Shown: positions 34,378 to 43,441, counted from the first letter of the stretch. The stretch: 64,000 nt of DNA from Leptospiraceae bacterium (GCA_024233835.1 JACKPC010000005.1:372001-436000), one strand, 5' to 3'. Notes: a model not told the origin generated them from the letters alone. Program-made: numbers and translations.

Positions 34378-34382
34378 ATTCT

Positions 34383-35513
34383 TCACCCATAATAAACAAG
34401 GCCGATAACCTGGAAGGCATCACCTTTTACAGCAATTTCTCCCTGTGGAACTAATACATCTCCGGAGGGTTCTACCTCACATAGAACGGAATCCGGCAGG
34501 TTCAAAAATTGCACTTTTAGAACATTCTCAATAAAAGCTTCGCCATCGGATAAATTTTGGAAATAGGTATCAACCAGTGTATCCAATGCGGTCTGTGTTG
34601 GTATATTTTCAGCACTGGCAAAATATACCCTGTAAACTTTATTTACTTCGAGGGTTCCTATGTTTTCAACGAGAACTCTTGCCACGCCTCCCGGATTTTT
34701 TTCCTCACTTTCAAAGTGTTCTTCCAATTGGCTTATTTGAGAAGAGGATAAATTACCTCCGCTGCCTTTCACCATAAGCTTTAAATAACCGGGTAAACCA
34801 ATCGCTTTAGAGGATTTGAATACAACCTTTTCCACAAACGCAAAGCTCATGGCTTCCGTTATATACCAGTCAGGAGTAAATACAACCTGCGTTCCCGCTT
34901 CGATATTATAAATTCTTTGTCTTACACTGGCTATGGTTTCCCTATCACTTCCGAGCGAAACCGGTTCTGAATCCGGGTTATATACCACATCGATTTCATC
35001 CAGATAATCTAAAATTTCCGTGATGCCATCCTGTGCAACATTTCCAACGGTTCCCTCAAGTAAGCACTCTACCTCAACCTCCACAGTATAGAAACCGCGG
35101 GAATCTATTTCTGTAGTTGGTAAAAGATAAGCGGTTTTTGTAGATTGAAATTGAATCTTTTCATCGGCTGTAGAAAAAATAGTTCCTACGGGAATTTCTG
35201 TAGTATAATAAATTTTCTCTGTGCTTCCCACACGAATTTTATGAATCGACCGCGTAGCCGATTTCCAGACAAGCCCGAATCTCTTGAGCCATTCATGTAA
35301 TTCGGCTTCTTCGGAAGTATGCGGATGAATCGCTTTAATCAGGCTGGCAAGAGGCAGGTCAATAAACAGGTAAATGCCATTGGCCAGAGCTCGTATAAAC
35401 GTTTTTACCTTGCTGAGAGGACTATTAAAATTATGACCCAAAAAAACCTTGGCATCTTTTACGTTTCTCTCAATTTCTAATTCTATATTTGATTTAGAGG
35501 TATAAAAATTCAT
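34383..35513 (-). CDS. baseplate J-like protein (Mu gp47 homologue)
   Basis: 376 residues from ATG 35513, which overlaps the stop of the preceding gene. Central EIPVGTIFSTADEKIQFQSTKTAYLL...VEVECLLEGTVGNVAQDGITEI is the typical baseplate J core, and DRETIASVRQRIYNIEAGTQVVFTPDWYITEA follows, as in gp47. Forms the baseplate wedge of contractile tails. Confidence 0.85.
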   Translation of the reverse strand: MNFYTSKSNIELEIERNVKDAKVFLGHNFNSPLSKVKTFIRALANGIYLFIDLPLASLIKAIHPHTSEEAELHEWLKRFGLVWKSATRSIHKIRVGSTEKIYYTTEIPVGTIFSTADEKIQFQSTKTAYLLPTTEIDSRGFYTVEVEVECLLEGTVGNVAQDGITEILDYLDEIDVVYNPDSEPVSLGSDRETIASVRQRIYNIEAGTQVVFTPDWYITEAMSFAFVEKVVFKSSKAIGLPGYLKLMVKGSGGNLSSSQISQLEEHFESEEKNPGGVARVLVENIGTLEVNKVYRVYFASAENIPTQTALDTLVDTYFQNLSDGEAFIENVLKVQFLNLPDSVLCEVEPSGDVLVPQGEIAVKGDAFQVIGLVYYG

Positions 35514-35917
35514 GATTGCATCTCCCATTCACCTTCTAAATCTACAATATCCGGATGCACAGAATTGTGTAAAAAATCTCTCACTGCGCATTTGATTCTG
35601 TGGCACTCAGTAAAATGCTCACCTATTTTTATGCCGAGTTGTTTTAGCTCGGTAATCGTTAGAGTATAGGTAATATTATCTCTCGCAGTCCAATTGTATT
35701 CGGTGACATTCAATCCGATTTCGGATAATACACCAAGCTGGGTAATAGCAGCGGAAATCCGGGTTATGCTTTTTTCGTTTGCCTGAAAAACTACCTCGGC
35801 ATCAACAGATAAAACATAGAATGAAACTCCCGCCTCTGTTTTTTGTTCAAACAGGGTTTCCAGTTCGGCTAATTTCGCCTCAAGGGGTGTATTATATTCT
35901 AAATCTGATAATTTCAT
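35510..35917 (-). CDS. phage tail accessory protein (DUF4376-like)
   Basis: 135 residues. Helical, with FYVLSVDAEVVFQANEKSITRISAAITQLG resembling the DUF4376 segment found in fibre-assembly proteins. Overlaps both neighbours by 4-8 bases inside the fibre cluster. Probably a fibre chaperone or a fibre subunit. Moderate to low certainty. Confidence 0.5.
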   Translation of the reverse strand: MKLSDLEYNTPLEAKLAELETLFEQKTEAGVSFYVLSVDAEVVFQANEKSITRISAAITQLGVLSEIGLNVTEYNWTARDNITYTLTITELKQLGIKIGEHFTECHRIKCAVRDFLHNSVHPDIVDLEGEWEMQS

Positions 35918-36276
35918 TTTTTAGTGGCTCCCGTGTATAAGCTCTTTATCAGCCACTGGCCAGACAAAAACTGCATCCAGACAAATGTCCATCCAACGTT
36001 CAAAATTAGAGTCGCATCACCTCTGAACAAATTGCCGTTAAAATTAATTGTGCAATTCGTAATTTTGAAATTTCCAGCTACATCCACAACGATAAACTCA
36101 AACCCCTCATGTGGGGAAGCCGGACAGGTCAAAACAACCGGCCCGGCAGTGGTGTCCACAGTATAGACCGACTTGTGCACTACCACGCCCCCGGGGGCCG
36201 GGGGGATGGACGGTGAAAATACGAGCGGATTTACAAACCCGCCAGTCAGGTCAAATACTCTGGACAGGAAATTCAC
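35914..36276 (-). CDS. small fibre/adhesin-like protein
   Basis: 120 residues. Beta-rich with VVHKSVYTVDTTAGPVVLTCPASPHEGFEFIVVDVAGNFKITNCTINFNG, similar in style to trimeric fibre domains that bury residues along a beta helix. It lies between two other fibre genes. No named family. Confidence 0.55.
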   Translation of the reverse strand: MNFLSRVFDLTGGFVNPLVFSPSIPPAPGGVVVHKSVYTVDTTAGPVVLTCPASPHEGFEFIVVDVAGNFKITNCTINFNGNLFRGDATLILNVGWTFVWMQFLSGQWLIKSLYTGATKK

Positions 36277-36279
36277 AGG

Positions 36280-36957
36280 TTATTCTAAACTACAAATAAC
36301 AACGGTATAGGTTTTTCCGTTTGCAGGGGCTGTTTCAAAACTCACAGTGATTATAGAATTTTCGTCAGTGCTGGAATCAACTACAACTGGTGTGTTGTTG
36401 TCTAAAACATTTACAATAAATCCGTTTGCCAGCGTATCACTGAAGGTAGTTGGGATAGCAAATGTTTTAGACACACCATTACCGGTAATTGTAAATTTTT
36501 CATATCTGGGGATATTTGCAGCTAACTCATTATGTGCAATTACCAGAACAAAACTGATGGCTGTAGTTCCGAGTGTGCCACCTGCTGAAATGTTTGCTCT
36601 GTAGAAGGCCCTTGCATCCTGAACCCAGATACCGGCTGAAACGAGTTCGTCCCAGGTATTTGCATCAGCAGAGCGAGTCCATGCAGTGGCAGAAGCAACG
36701 TAAATACCGTTTTCGGCTGCGTTGGTTTGGCCTACTACGAGAACTCTATCCCCGGCAACTACGGCAGTTGTGCCAATGGTTTGCTCACCAGAGAGGGTAA
36801 TGTTTGCAGTGGCTACGGTTTTAGCCTGGGCTTTCTGCTTAATGCCCTCCATAGCAGCGGTTAGCTGGTCTTTCGTGATGAGGTCACTGCCATCTACCGC
36901 GGCACCGACATTAATTACCCTGTTTTGTTGTAAATCAAGCGTGCTTAAAACTTTCAT
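36280..36957 (-). CDS. tail-fibre protein
   Basis: 225 residues. LDLQQNRVINVGAAVDGSDLITKDQLTAAMEGIKQKAQAKTVATANITLSGEQTIG is the start of a widespread phage tail-fibre module (N-terminal strand followed by a helix and GDRVLVVGQTNAAENGIYVAS). The C-terminal half is a beta sandwich. Probably contributes to host adsorption. Confidence 0.7.
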   Translation of the reverse strand: MKVLSTLDLQQNRVINVGAAVDGSDLITKDQLTAAMEGIKQKAQAKTVATANITLSGEQTIGTTAVVAGDRVLVVGQTNAAENGIYVASATAWTRSADANTWDELVSAGIWVQDARAFYRANISAGGTLGTTAISFVLVIAHNELAANIPRYEKFTITGNGVSKTFAIPTTFSDTLANGFIVNVLDNNTPVVVDSSTDENSIITVSFETAPANGKTYTVVICSLE

Positions 36958-36976
36958 CTATAAGATTCTCCTTATT

Positions 36977-37432
36977 TTAGAATAAAATTAACTTGCCGGT
37001 TTGAGGATGGGCAAAGACAACCTGTAAAGAGTTTTCGCTCAAGTGCTTTACATCTGCAAGAACGACCTCAGAGTTAATGATAATATTCACACCCGGTTCA
37101 TAGCCAAGATTATGGACAACCTGCCATTCGGAAGAAGCTTCCTGAAATTCTATACTCAGGGGTTTTAGGCTTTCTTTAATTTTTTTACTCGACCATGTTT
37201 TTGTTTCGCTAACAACCGAATCATCTATGAATTCTTTGATTAAATCAGAAACATCATTGGCCAAAGTTTCCTCATCAATTCCCCCAGGGAAAACCCCGAA
37301 GGTTTTGATATAAATCAGGATGAGAAGCTTTTCATCAAATGTGGTTCTGGCATAGAACTGGGCTGCATATAAAAGCCCTTCGGCTTCCGCAGGAGGCAAT
37401 TCATATTTTTGAATAAAATCTCGGATAATCAT
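36977..37432 (-). CDS. baseplate/fibre-attachment hypothetical protein
   Basis: 151 residues from ATG 37432, overlapping the previous stop (ATGA). The C-terminus EWQVVHNLGYEPGVNIIINSEVVLADVKHLSENSLQVVFAHPQTGKLILF is a fibre-tip or attachment fold common next to baseplate genes. The N-terminus is helical. Same operon as gp46 and gp47, although gp47 lies after the fibre genes here. Confidence 0.55.
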   Translation of the reverse strand: MIIRDFIQKYELPPAEAEGLLYAAQFYARTTFDEKLLILIYIKTFGVFPGGIDEETLANDVSDLIKEFIDDSVVSETKTWSSKKIKESLKPLSIEFQEASSEWQVVHNLGYEPGVNIIINSEVVLADVKHLSENSLQVVFAHPQTGKLILF

Positions 37433-37746
37433 AGCAAATCCCAATCAGTAACGATTTGTGAACCTATAAGCGAGACTTGAATTGAATCCGGATCTATTTC
37501 ACTTTGTTCTTTCAAAATCCTTTCAGCATCCCTGATTCGTTTCAGAACATCAGACTCATTATCTGAGTTCAGATTCTCTCTCTGTCGTGAGAATACAGAA
37601 GGGAAATCAATATCATCTCCGGGAGGCATGTCAAAGGCTTCAATTAACCGGTTTTCAAGGACAATTCGAGTATCCTCTTCTAAAAGAAAATCTCCACTCG
37701 CTTCATCAATCATCAAATCAAAGTCTTTCGTTGCAAAGTCAGACAT
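37429..37746 (-). CDS. Mu gp46-like baseplate protein (gp25/GPW type)
   Basis: 105 residues from ATG 37746 (MSDFATKDFDLMIDEASGDFLLEEDTRIVLENRLIEAF...). DF.LEED...VLENRLIEAFDMPPGDD fits the gp46 family. The start lies 7 nt after a predicted -10 and has no ribosome site, suggesting leaderless translation. First gene of the last late transcription unit. Confidence 0.7.
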   Translation of the reverse strand: MSDFATKDFDLMIDEASGDFLLEEDTRIVLENRLIEAFDMPPGDDIDFPSVFSRQRENLNSDNESDVLKRIRDAERILKEQSEIDPDSIQVSLIGSQIVTDWDLL

Positions 37747-37753
37747 TACATAA

Positions 37754-37813
37754 GTAATACCATATACTGCCAAAACCAGCAAGGTAGTCCCTGCCGATGA
37801 TTCCCGTTTTTCG
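37754..37813 (-). promoter_or_regulatory. late-promoter element d (gp46/baseplate unit)
   Basis: Conserved block 37779-37813 (minus CGAAAAACGGGAATCATCGG then CAGGGACTACC), then TTGCTG, 17-bp spacer, TGG and -10 TATTAC (37754-37759). One of four near-identical copies. Confidence 0.75.
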
Positions 37814-37843
37814 TTTTTATTTTATAGACTGGTTTATATTCTA

Positions 37844-37901
37844 TTGAGACGCCTGTTGAGACGCCTGTTGAGACGCCTGTTGAGACGCTTTGCAAAGCGT
37901 C
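37844..37901. repeat. 12-bp tandem repeat with hairpin after the spike gene
   Basis: Three exact copies of TTGAGACGCCTG and part of a fourth run into the perfect 18-bp palindrome GACGCTTTGCAAAGCGTC (37884-37901). It lies just past the stop of the spike gene and may end that transcript. Confidence 0.8.
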
Positions 37902-37905
37902 TTTA

Positions 37906-38466
37906 CTACTGGGGAGCTTGGGTTATAGATGGTCCGACGGGAGTATCTGTATAGGGATGGGTATGGGTTTTCAGGCTGATAGACCCGGCTTTCACATCTT
38001 CGTCGGACTCTATATTTTGTTTTACATTCAGTTTTCCATCTATCTCTACGTCACCCGTGAGTTTTATTTTTGAGCTGGTAAGCTCGACTTTGTTAGAACC
38101 AAGTTCCAATAAAACACTGGTAGGATTCAATTTTATTTTAGCAGTGCTATTAAAAGAAAACTCAATACCATCATCAGAAATCGATATATCGGTTAGGGTT
38201 CCTATGGGTGTTTTTATGGACTTGAATTTATCGAATGACAGAGCCACGGCGCGTTCGGGAGAATTATCAGGAAAAATTAAAAGGCATTTTGCATCGTTAG
38301 CCGGCTCACCAGGAAAGAAATGTCGTATGTTTTTATACTCAGTGTTTTCACTAATCAGCGAAACGCTTGATTTCTCTTTTTTAGAAGATTTTACACGGGC
38401 AATAGTTGAGTAAAAAATTGTATAACCAGCCATCCAGGCTCTAACTATAGATTCAACGAAATCCAT
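37906..38466 (-). CDS. Mu gp45-like baseplate spike protein
   Basis: 186 residues. OB-fold-like N-terminus followed by a regular beta helix (IGTLTDISISDDGIEFSFNSTAKIKLNPTSVLLELGSNKVELTSSKIKLTGDVEIDGKLNV). The tip SLKTHTHPYTDTPVG has the H-x-H metal-binding motif typical of contractile-tail spikes (iron in P2 gpV). It trimerises and pierces the outer membrane. The start overlaps the preceding stop. Confidence 0.85.
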   Translation of the reverse strand: MDFVESIVRAWMAGYTIFYSTIARVKSSKKEKSSVSLISENTEYKNIRHFFPGEPANDAKCLLIFPDNSPERAVALSFDKFKSIKTPIGTLTDISISDDGIEFSFNSTAKIKLNPTSVLLELGSNKVELTSSKIKLTGDVEIDGKLNVKQNIESDEDVKAGSISLKTHTHPYTDTPVGPSITQAPQ

Positions 38467-39458
38467 TATCTTCTCTTTTTCTTTTTTACATCTTTTTTAA
38501 AATTAATAATATCAGGAAAAATTTCCTGTCTAAACTGAGCACGTTCCGCATTAAAAGTTTTTACAACCTTTCCTATAAAAATTTCTTTATTCCTATCTTG
38601 ATTGAATGGATCCATAATTTGAATTATTTCGCTGTGTGAAACATTAGGATAACCAAAGGTAATAAATGAGCCTCTCATTCCATCGCCTGCAATCTCTATA
38701 TATAAATCTTTTGCCCTTTTTCTTGCTTCCGAGTTTGTGAGTCCATCAATCACATATTCTTTTGATTCTCCTTTTGATTTTGTAGGGTATTTTGCTTCAT
38801 ATATTTTTCCAGACTTTTCATTATAGCTTTTTACAATAACCTGAATATCGGTTTTATAACGATTAATGAGTTTGTCCTCTATAACATTAAATCCTATTTT
38901 AAAAACAGATGGCTCCGGAAATTCAGAAAGTTCAGTAATCGATACACAATATAACTTTCCACTACGAAAAAAAGCGAAGTATCCATATCGCTTTAAGCTC
39001 GTTAATAACCAGCGAATAGATTTATTTGAGCTATAGATGCTTACTCGTTTATTTTTTATGGAATCAGGAATAATTTTTACTTTTTCAGATGGAATGCCGA
39101 TGGAAGAAGCTACACTTCCAAGAACATTTTCAAGTGTTTTTCTATATGTATTCTTTTTAAAAATTACTTTCTGTGCTTTATACATCATATCTTTACAGAT
39201 TATTTCCAGAGGCTTTGAATCACTTGTTTTTGGACTTATTTCTGTGATCTCCCCTTTAAACTCATGAAATAAACCATATTTTTCGTAACCTGCTTCCCAT
39301 TCTACACTATCACCCACTTTTATTTTATCTCTATCAAAGCTTCTATCCAGAGGTAATTTAATGGTCATTGTGTCTACTGGCTCATATAGAGAACTGGAAA
39401 CGGTAACATCACTTACAGAATTAAAAATTAAATTACCTATATAAAGTTTTTGAATCAT
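38466..39458 (-). CDS. tail hub protein (Mu gp44/gpP, gpD-like)
   Basis: About 330 residues from ATG 39458; an upstream ATG at 39467 is possible. N-terminal DVTVSSSLYEPVDTMTIKLPLDRSFDRDKIKVGDSVEWEAGYEKYGLFHEFKGEITEIS is the usual hub domain. Later EAKYPTKSKGESKEYVIDGLTNSEARKRAKDLY and IQIMDPFNQDRNKEIFIGKVVKTF match late-control gpD/gp44 proteins. Joins tube and spike. Confidence 0.8.
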   Translation of the reverse strand: MIQKLYIGNLIFNSVSDVTVSSSLYEPVDTMTIKLPLDRSFDRDKIKVGDSVEWEAGYEKYGLFHEFKGEITEISPKTSDSKPLEIICKDMMYKAQKVIFKKNTYRKTLENVLGSVASSIGIPSEKVKIIPDSIKNKRVSIYSSNKSIRWLLTSLKRYGYFAFFRSGKLYCVSITELSEFPEPSVFKIGFNVIEDKLINRYKTDIQVIVKSYNEKSGKIYEAKYPTKSKGESKEYVIDGLTNSEARKRAKDLYIEIAGDGMRGSFITFGYPNVSHSEIIQIMDPFNQDRNKEIFIGKVVKTFNAERAQFRQEIFPDIINFKKDVKKKKRR

Positions 39459-39828
39459 AACAAACATTATCGTTTCTCGAATCCATTTTTTGACAGTCAT
39501 ACACCTTTTTATTCAATAGATATGGAATAGTAATTTCTTCATCAACATGCTCACTAAGTAAAATGTAATCATTATAAAAAGCTATATAAGAACTAAAATG
39601 TTCAGTATTATAATACAGCCTGGATAAGGATTCATACGAATCATACACCTGTATTATATGAATCTTATCATTAATCATGGGTTCAGGTATTGATAATAAC
39701 ATTCCTGAATAAATTTTACTTACTTTATTAAAATCAGAAATGAGCTTCCAAAGAGTCCAGTCACCATAAACTTTGGCGGCTATCCTTTGTAAGGTATCTT
39801 CATTTTTAACAACATATACTGTAGACAT
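39433..39828 (-). CDS. LysM-containing tail protein
   Basis: 131 residues. STVYVVKNEDTLQRIAAKVYGDWTLWKLISDFNKVSKIYSGMLLSIPEP is a LysM module as found in tail protein X/baseplate assembly proteins. A second, degenerate LysM-like unit (HIIQVYDSYESLSRLYYNTEHFSSYIAFYN) follows. It overlaps both neighbours. Structural role near the hub. Confidence 0.75.
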   Translation of the reverse strand: MSTVYVVKNEDTLQRIAAKVYGDWTLWKLISDFNKVSKIYSGMLLSIPEPMINDKIHIIQVYDSYESLSRLYYNTEHFSSYIAFYNDYILLSEHVDEEITIPYLLNKKVYDCQKMDSRNDNVCYDSKTLYR

Positions 39829-40379
39829 TAATCAGGTTCTCCCAGATCAATAATGCTATCGGACAGAGCTTCTAATCTTACTGGCAATTCATGATCTCTA
39901 TCACGTGTTGGAAGTTCAAATTTTGTTAATACTATATTTTCAATCCCTAATTCAGAAAATAATTGATTGTTCACTTTTAAAGATGGCTTTTTTTTCCAAT
40001 TACTTTTCCATATAGCAAGAATATCTTTCAACTCATCAGTTGTGAATTTATCCAGACTATTTAACTGAATTCCTGAATCAAAGGAAATCGAAGGAATGCT
40101 GGTAAAGAACGGAATAAATAAAAATTCTATAGTAATATGCCAGTCATCAAAACCAGCGAGTTCCTTAATAGTTCCATTTCTACCTGTGACTTTGGTTGAT
40201 GATAATATTTTATCCTGGTATAATGAAACTTTTGTTCCTCTCGGACATTGATAATCTTCTATTTGCAAAGGATTCAGGTCACTAGCAGTAAAACCTAAGA
40301 ATTTCCCTCCTGAAAAAATATCTGGAGTTGAAACCAAACTGGAGGCCAACATTCCTGCTTTTTTAAGTCCATCAGGCAT
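39828..40379 (-). CDS. DUF6046-like baseplate protein
   Basis: 183 residues from ATG 40379. TKVTGRNGTIKELAGFDDWHITIEFLF and LKVNNQLFSELGIENIVLTKFELPTRDRDHELPVRLEALSDS match the DUF6046 pattern seen in contractile-tail phages. It replaces the Mu gp43 (gpN) position between tape measure and hub. Structural. Confidence 0.65.
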   Translation of the reverse strand: MPDGLKKAGMLASSLVSTPDIFSGGKFLGFTASDLNPLQIEDYQCPRGTKVSLYQDKILSSTKVTGRNGTIKELAGFDDWHITIEFLFIPFFTSIPSISFDSGIQLNSLDKFTTDELKDILAIWKSNWKKKPSLKVNNQLFSELGIENIVLTKFELPTRDRDHELPVRLEALSDSIIDLGEPD

Positions 40380-42393
40380 ATTCGTATTTCTCCACATCTG
40401 CATTAATTAATCGTAAAAGAATTTCTGCTATTTGTTCCATTCCGCTTTTGTCTCCACGAAACTCAGCATTTTGAATCAGGCTACCTATATTTAAAGAAAT
40501 TGTTTTTGCGCTATTTGAATTATTATTGGTGATTCCTTCAGATATAATATTACTGTTTATAGAACTATCTCGTTCTATAGGTTTCATTGGATTAAACTTT
40601 TGACCAAATTCATTCATAATTGTAGATTGACCAAGAGCATTTTCGATTCCCTTCTCAAATGTAGTAACAAATGCCCTTCCAGATTCTGTTAGTCTGGATA
40701 GCGGTCCCTCCTTTGCATCAGAATGTGGAATCGGTTTATCCATTGCTCCCGCCAGTTTCAGAGCTCCATTACCTCCATTAATTGCAGTTTGATGTTCAAT
40801 TCCCGTATTCATCTGATTGACAAATCCCTTACCTGAATAAAACGCCTGCTCCTGCATTTTTTTCATTACAGCATTATTTTTTGATACCATTTGTTCAGGA
40901 TTAAGTTTTGTAAAGTCAACTTCTGAAACTACTTTGTTAAGACTTTTTACCGAGTCTGTAGTATTTTTGATTTCCTTCACACCTTCTTTAATACTTGAAA
41001 TTTGAGCTTCACGGATAAATTCATTTTTATTGAGTGCATAAATAGAATTACTGGTTTCGGCTAAACGTTTTTTTAATGCTTCAACTTCTCCAGCTTTTCC
41101 TTCCTTTCCTGCACTATCCATAGCAGACTGAATGAGTTTTTTCTGATTTTCTAATTCTTTTAACTTTGAATCATAGTTTTGCACACCAGAAAGCACCTGC
41201 GAAGTTTTTTCTTTTTGTCCCGTGGTAGTTTTTATTTCAGAGTCTATAGCTTTAATTTCTTTAGAGTCTGCTTTAAAGCCCATCTGCAAATATTTACTTT
41301 TCTTTTCATCCAGAACTTTTAATTTAGAATCAAATTTATCAATAGCACTTTGTAATTTATCTGATTCGGAATCCTCCATACCAAATATTTTTTTCATCCA
41401 TCCCCAGGCTGTTTTCATAGCAGCAACAAGGGAATCCCAATATTTTACAATTCCGTAAATGGCGGCTCCTAAGGCCACAACTCCTAAAATAATCCATGTA
41501 ATCGGACTCGCCAAAAGTGCAGAATTCAAAGCCCATTGTGCAACGGTAAGGGCTGAACTGGCTGCAACCATCAACCAGGCTTTTGTTGTATAATAAACTT
41601 TAGCCAAACCAGACGCATTGGTTGCTGATGCTTCTGTAAAAGTTGCTGTAATAGAGGCTCGTTTGGCTAAAATTCCAGCTTGTGTTGCCAATGTTTGTGC
41701 TCCGGTTGCTATCGTATTTGCCCAAATCCTTCCCGTAAGTAATCCTTTCATAACAGAAACCATACCTAAATAACTTTTATATAATCCTCCTAAAATAATA
41801 TTACGAGTTATCAATACGCTCATAACCTTATAAGCACCGATTAAGGCCCAGGTCGCTCCACCCACAACAAATATGCTGGCAACTAATGATGCTCCCCAGC
41901 CAATAGCTTTTGCTACTCCCTGATTTTGCTGTAAAAATCTGGCAGTCCCTGATATTGCATAACTCAGAGCACCGGCAAGTTTGGATAAAACAGGAATTAA
42001 TGTATTTCCAATCAAAACCTTAAAGGTCTGCCAACTTCCTTCTAAAATTTTTACCGAACCTTCATAGGTATCTAATTGACGTTTAGCAAAGGATGACGAG
42101 GTTCCTGTAGTATCTAAAATGGCTTTAAACTCCCTGACTTTTTCAATGCCCTGACCGACAGCGGCCTGATAAGCCTTAATACCACCAACTCCAAGTATTT
42201 TTTGCAAGGTTGCATTTCTTTCTGATTCTTTACTCATTTTTTTTGTGGCAACCTCTAATTCGCCAAAAATGGTAATTAAATCCTTAAATTTACCGGAGGT
42301 TTCATCGTAAGTATCTACGCCCAGTTTTTTTAATTCCTTCCGTGCAGCCGTTGATGGTGCGCTGACAGGCTGTGTGAAAAGGGCTTTTTTCAC
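40372..42393 (-). CDS. tape-measure protein, C-terminal part (split gene)
   Basis: 673 codons from a GTG at 42393. The first nine codons come from the inserted MITE; the phage sequence resumes at SAPSTAARKELKKLGVDTYDETSGKFKDLI, the standard TMP core. Hydrophobic helices follow (GIASFVVGGATWALIGAY-like and SPITWIILGVVALGAAIYGI), then a long coiled coil. It could be made by re-initiation at the GTG, but no ribosome site is obvious. Removing the 111-bp insertion joins it in frame with the upstream part. Confidence 0.75.
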   Translation of the reverse strand: MKKALFTQPVSAPSTAARKELKKLGVDTYDETSGKFKDLITIFGELEVATKKMSKESERNATLQKILGVGGIKAYQAAVGQGIEKVREFKAILDTTGTSSSFAKRQLDTYEGSVKILEGSWQTFKVLIGNTLIPVLSKLAGALSYAISGTARFLQQNQGVAKAIGWGASLVASIFVVGGATWALIGAYKVMSVLITRNIILGGLYKSYLGMVSVMKGLLTGRIWANTIATGAQTLATQAGILAKRASITATFTEASATNASGLAKVYYTTKAWLMVAASSALTVAQWALNSALLASPITWIILGVVALGAAIYGIVKYWDSLVAAMKTAWGWMKKIFGMEDSESDKLQSAIDKFDSKLKVLDEKKSKYLQMGFKADSKEIKAIDSEIKTTTGQKEKTSQVLSGVQNYDSKLKELENQKKLIQSAMDSAGKEGKAGEVEALKKRLAETSNSIYALNKNEFIREAQISSIKEGVKEIKNTTDSVKSLNKVVSEVDFTKLNPEQMVSKNNAVMKKMQEQAFYSGKGFVNQMNTGIEHQTAINGGNGALKLAGAMDKPIPHSDAKEGPLSRLTESGRAFVTTFEKGIENALGQSTIMNEFGQKFNPMKPIERDSSINSNIISEGITNNNSNSAKTISLNIGSLIQNAEFRGDKSGMEQIAEILLRLINADVEKYEYA

Positions 42394-42474
42394 TTATCAA
42401 TTTATTTCATTTGGTCTATAACTGCATTATATTAAATAGAATTTATTGCTTAAATTACTTTCCACACAGTCTGT
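42365..42474. mobile_element. 110-bp MITE-like insertion in the tape-measure gene
   Basis: Terminal inverted repeats of 17 bp (ACAGGCTGTGTGAAAAG at 42365-42381 against the complement of 42458-42474, two mismatches), AT-rich interior, no gene. Deleting 42364-42474 restores ...MALTAL-SAPSTAARKEL.... The target duplication is at most one or two bases and is ambiguous. Confidence 0.8.
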
Positions 42475-43206
42475 GAGTGCAGTTAATGCCATTCGTATAC
42501 CTTCTCCGGATTCAATGGCAGTCGAACCGGCATTCTTTAAAGCTGCCATAACTGCTCCAGTAGTAGATAAACTCTGATTGGTAGAACTGGCAGCCAGGTT
42601 CACACCACGCCACGCAGATCCTAAATCCTGAATAGAAAAGCTTGCGACATTCGCCATATTTACAAAGGTATCAACGGTTTGCCTTGCAGAAACTCCCTGA
42701 TTTTTAAAGCTCATCATGGTAGCTGCCATATCAGCTGCAGCCTGATCTATAGAAAGCTTTCCAGCAGATGAGGCCGCTGCTGGTAGTAAAGCAGTTCGGA
42801 TATTATCCGCACCCTCCACGCCAGCACTGGCAAGGGCTGTTAATCCAGATGCAGCCTCCTGAGGTGAAAATGCTGTATTCAGACCTGTCTCAATAGCAGC
42901 CTGTGAAAATTTATCCATATCCAGCTTGCTTGCATTAGCAGTGGCTCCTAACAGTGCCAGCTCTTTTTCGAACTTGCGGGCCTCATCTACAGAACCGGAC
43001 AGGCTTGACTTGATTGCTAAACCCCCTGCAATAATTGCACCACCTATTTTAATCCCCTTCATACCTGATTCATATTTCTGAATGGCAGAATGCGTTTCAC
43101 CCAGTTTACTTTTTAAAGCATCAAATTTTTTACCCACATTGTCGATTACAGAGGATGCGTAATCAGCAAGGGAAATAATTGCTCCTAACTTAAATGAATC
43201 AGACAC
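42427..43206 (-). CDS. tape-measure protein, N-terminal part (split gene)
   Basis: 259 codons. MSDSFKLGAIISLADYASSVIDNVGKKFDALKSKLGETHSAIQKYESGMKGIKIGG, then ELALLGATANASKLDMDKFSQAAIETGLNTAFSPQEAASGLTALASAGV, the classical TMP-repeat/TP901 core. The natural sequence stops at EGIRMALTAL; the last 15 codons (TDCVESNLSNKFYLI) are MITE. The truncated product should not measure a tail, so the prophage may be defective unless the MITE excises or the parts associate. Confidence 0.8.
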   Translation of the reverse strand: MSDSFKLGAIISLADYASSVIDNVGKKFDALKSKLGETHSAIQKYESGMKGIKIGGAIIAGGLAIKSSLSGSVDEARKFEKELALLGATANASKLDMDKFSQAAIETGLNTAFSPQEAASGLTALASAGVEGADNIRTALLPAAASSAGKLSIDQAAADMAATMMSFKNQGVSARQTVDTFVNMANVASFSIQDLGSAWRGVNLAASSTNQSLSTTGAVMAALKNAGSTAIESGEGIRMALTALTDCVESNLSNKFYLI

Positions 43207-43441
43207 CGCAAGCCTTCAAGATAGAAATTACGATTACAATAAACCAGATAGAAGAGAAGTGAACGAGAATAGAGATTAAAAAATATTCATACTTATTCGG
43301 AATACCTTCACGCATGTCCTTTGTGCAAAGGACAATGCTTCCAAAAATAGGAAGGCACATGAGGACAAAAAGAACAAAAGCTAAACCAAATCCATCAAAT
43401 TGCCGTTTGAGTTTTTTCCGGTAAGGCTTATCAAGACTCAT
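43199..43441 (-). CDS. small two-helix membrane protein inside the tail operon
   Basis: 80 residues from ATG 43441, with GGAG 8 bases upstream. Two transmembrane helices (FGLAFVLFVLMCLPIFGSIVL and YFLISILVHFSSIWFIVIVISIL). It lies between the tail chaperone and tape-measure genes and overlaps the latter. This position normally has no gene in Mu, so it is a candidate moron. Function unknown. Confidence 0.6.
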   Translation of the reverse strand: MSLDKPYRKKLKRQFDGFGLAFVLFVLMCLPIFGSIVLCTKDMREGIPNKYEYFLISILVHFSSIWFIVIVISILKACGV

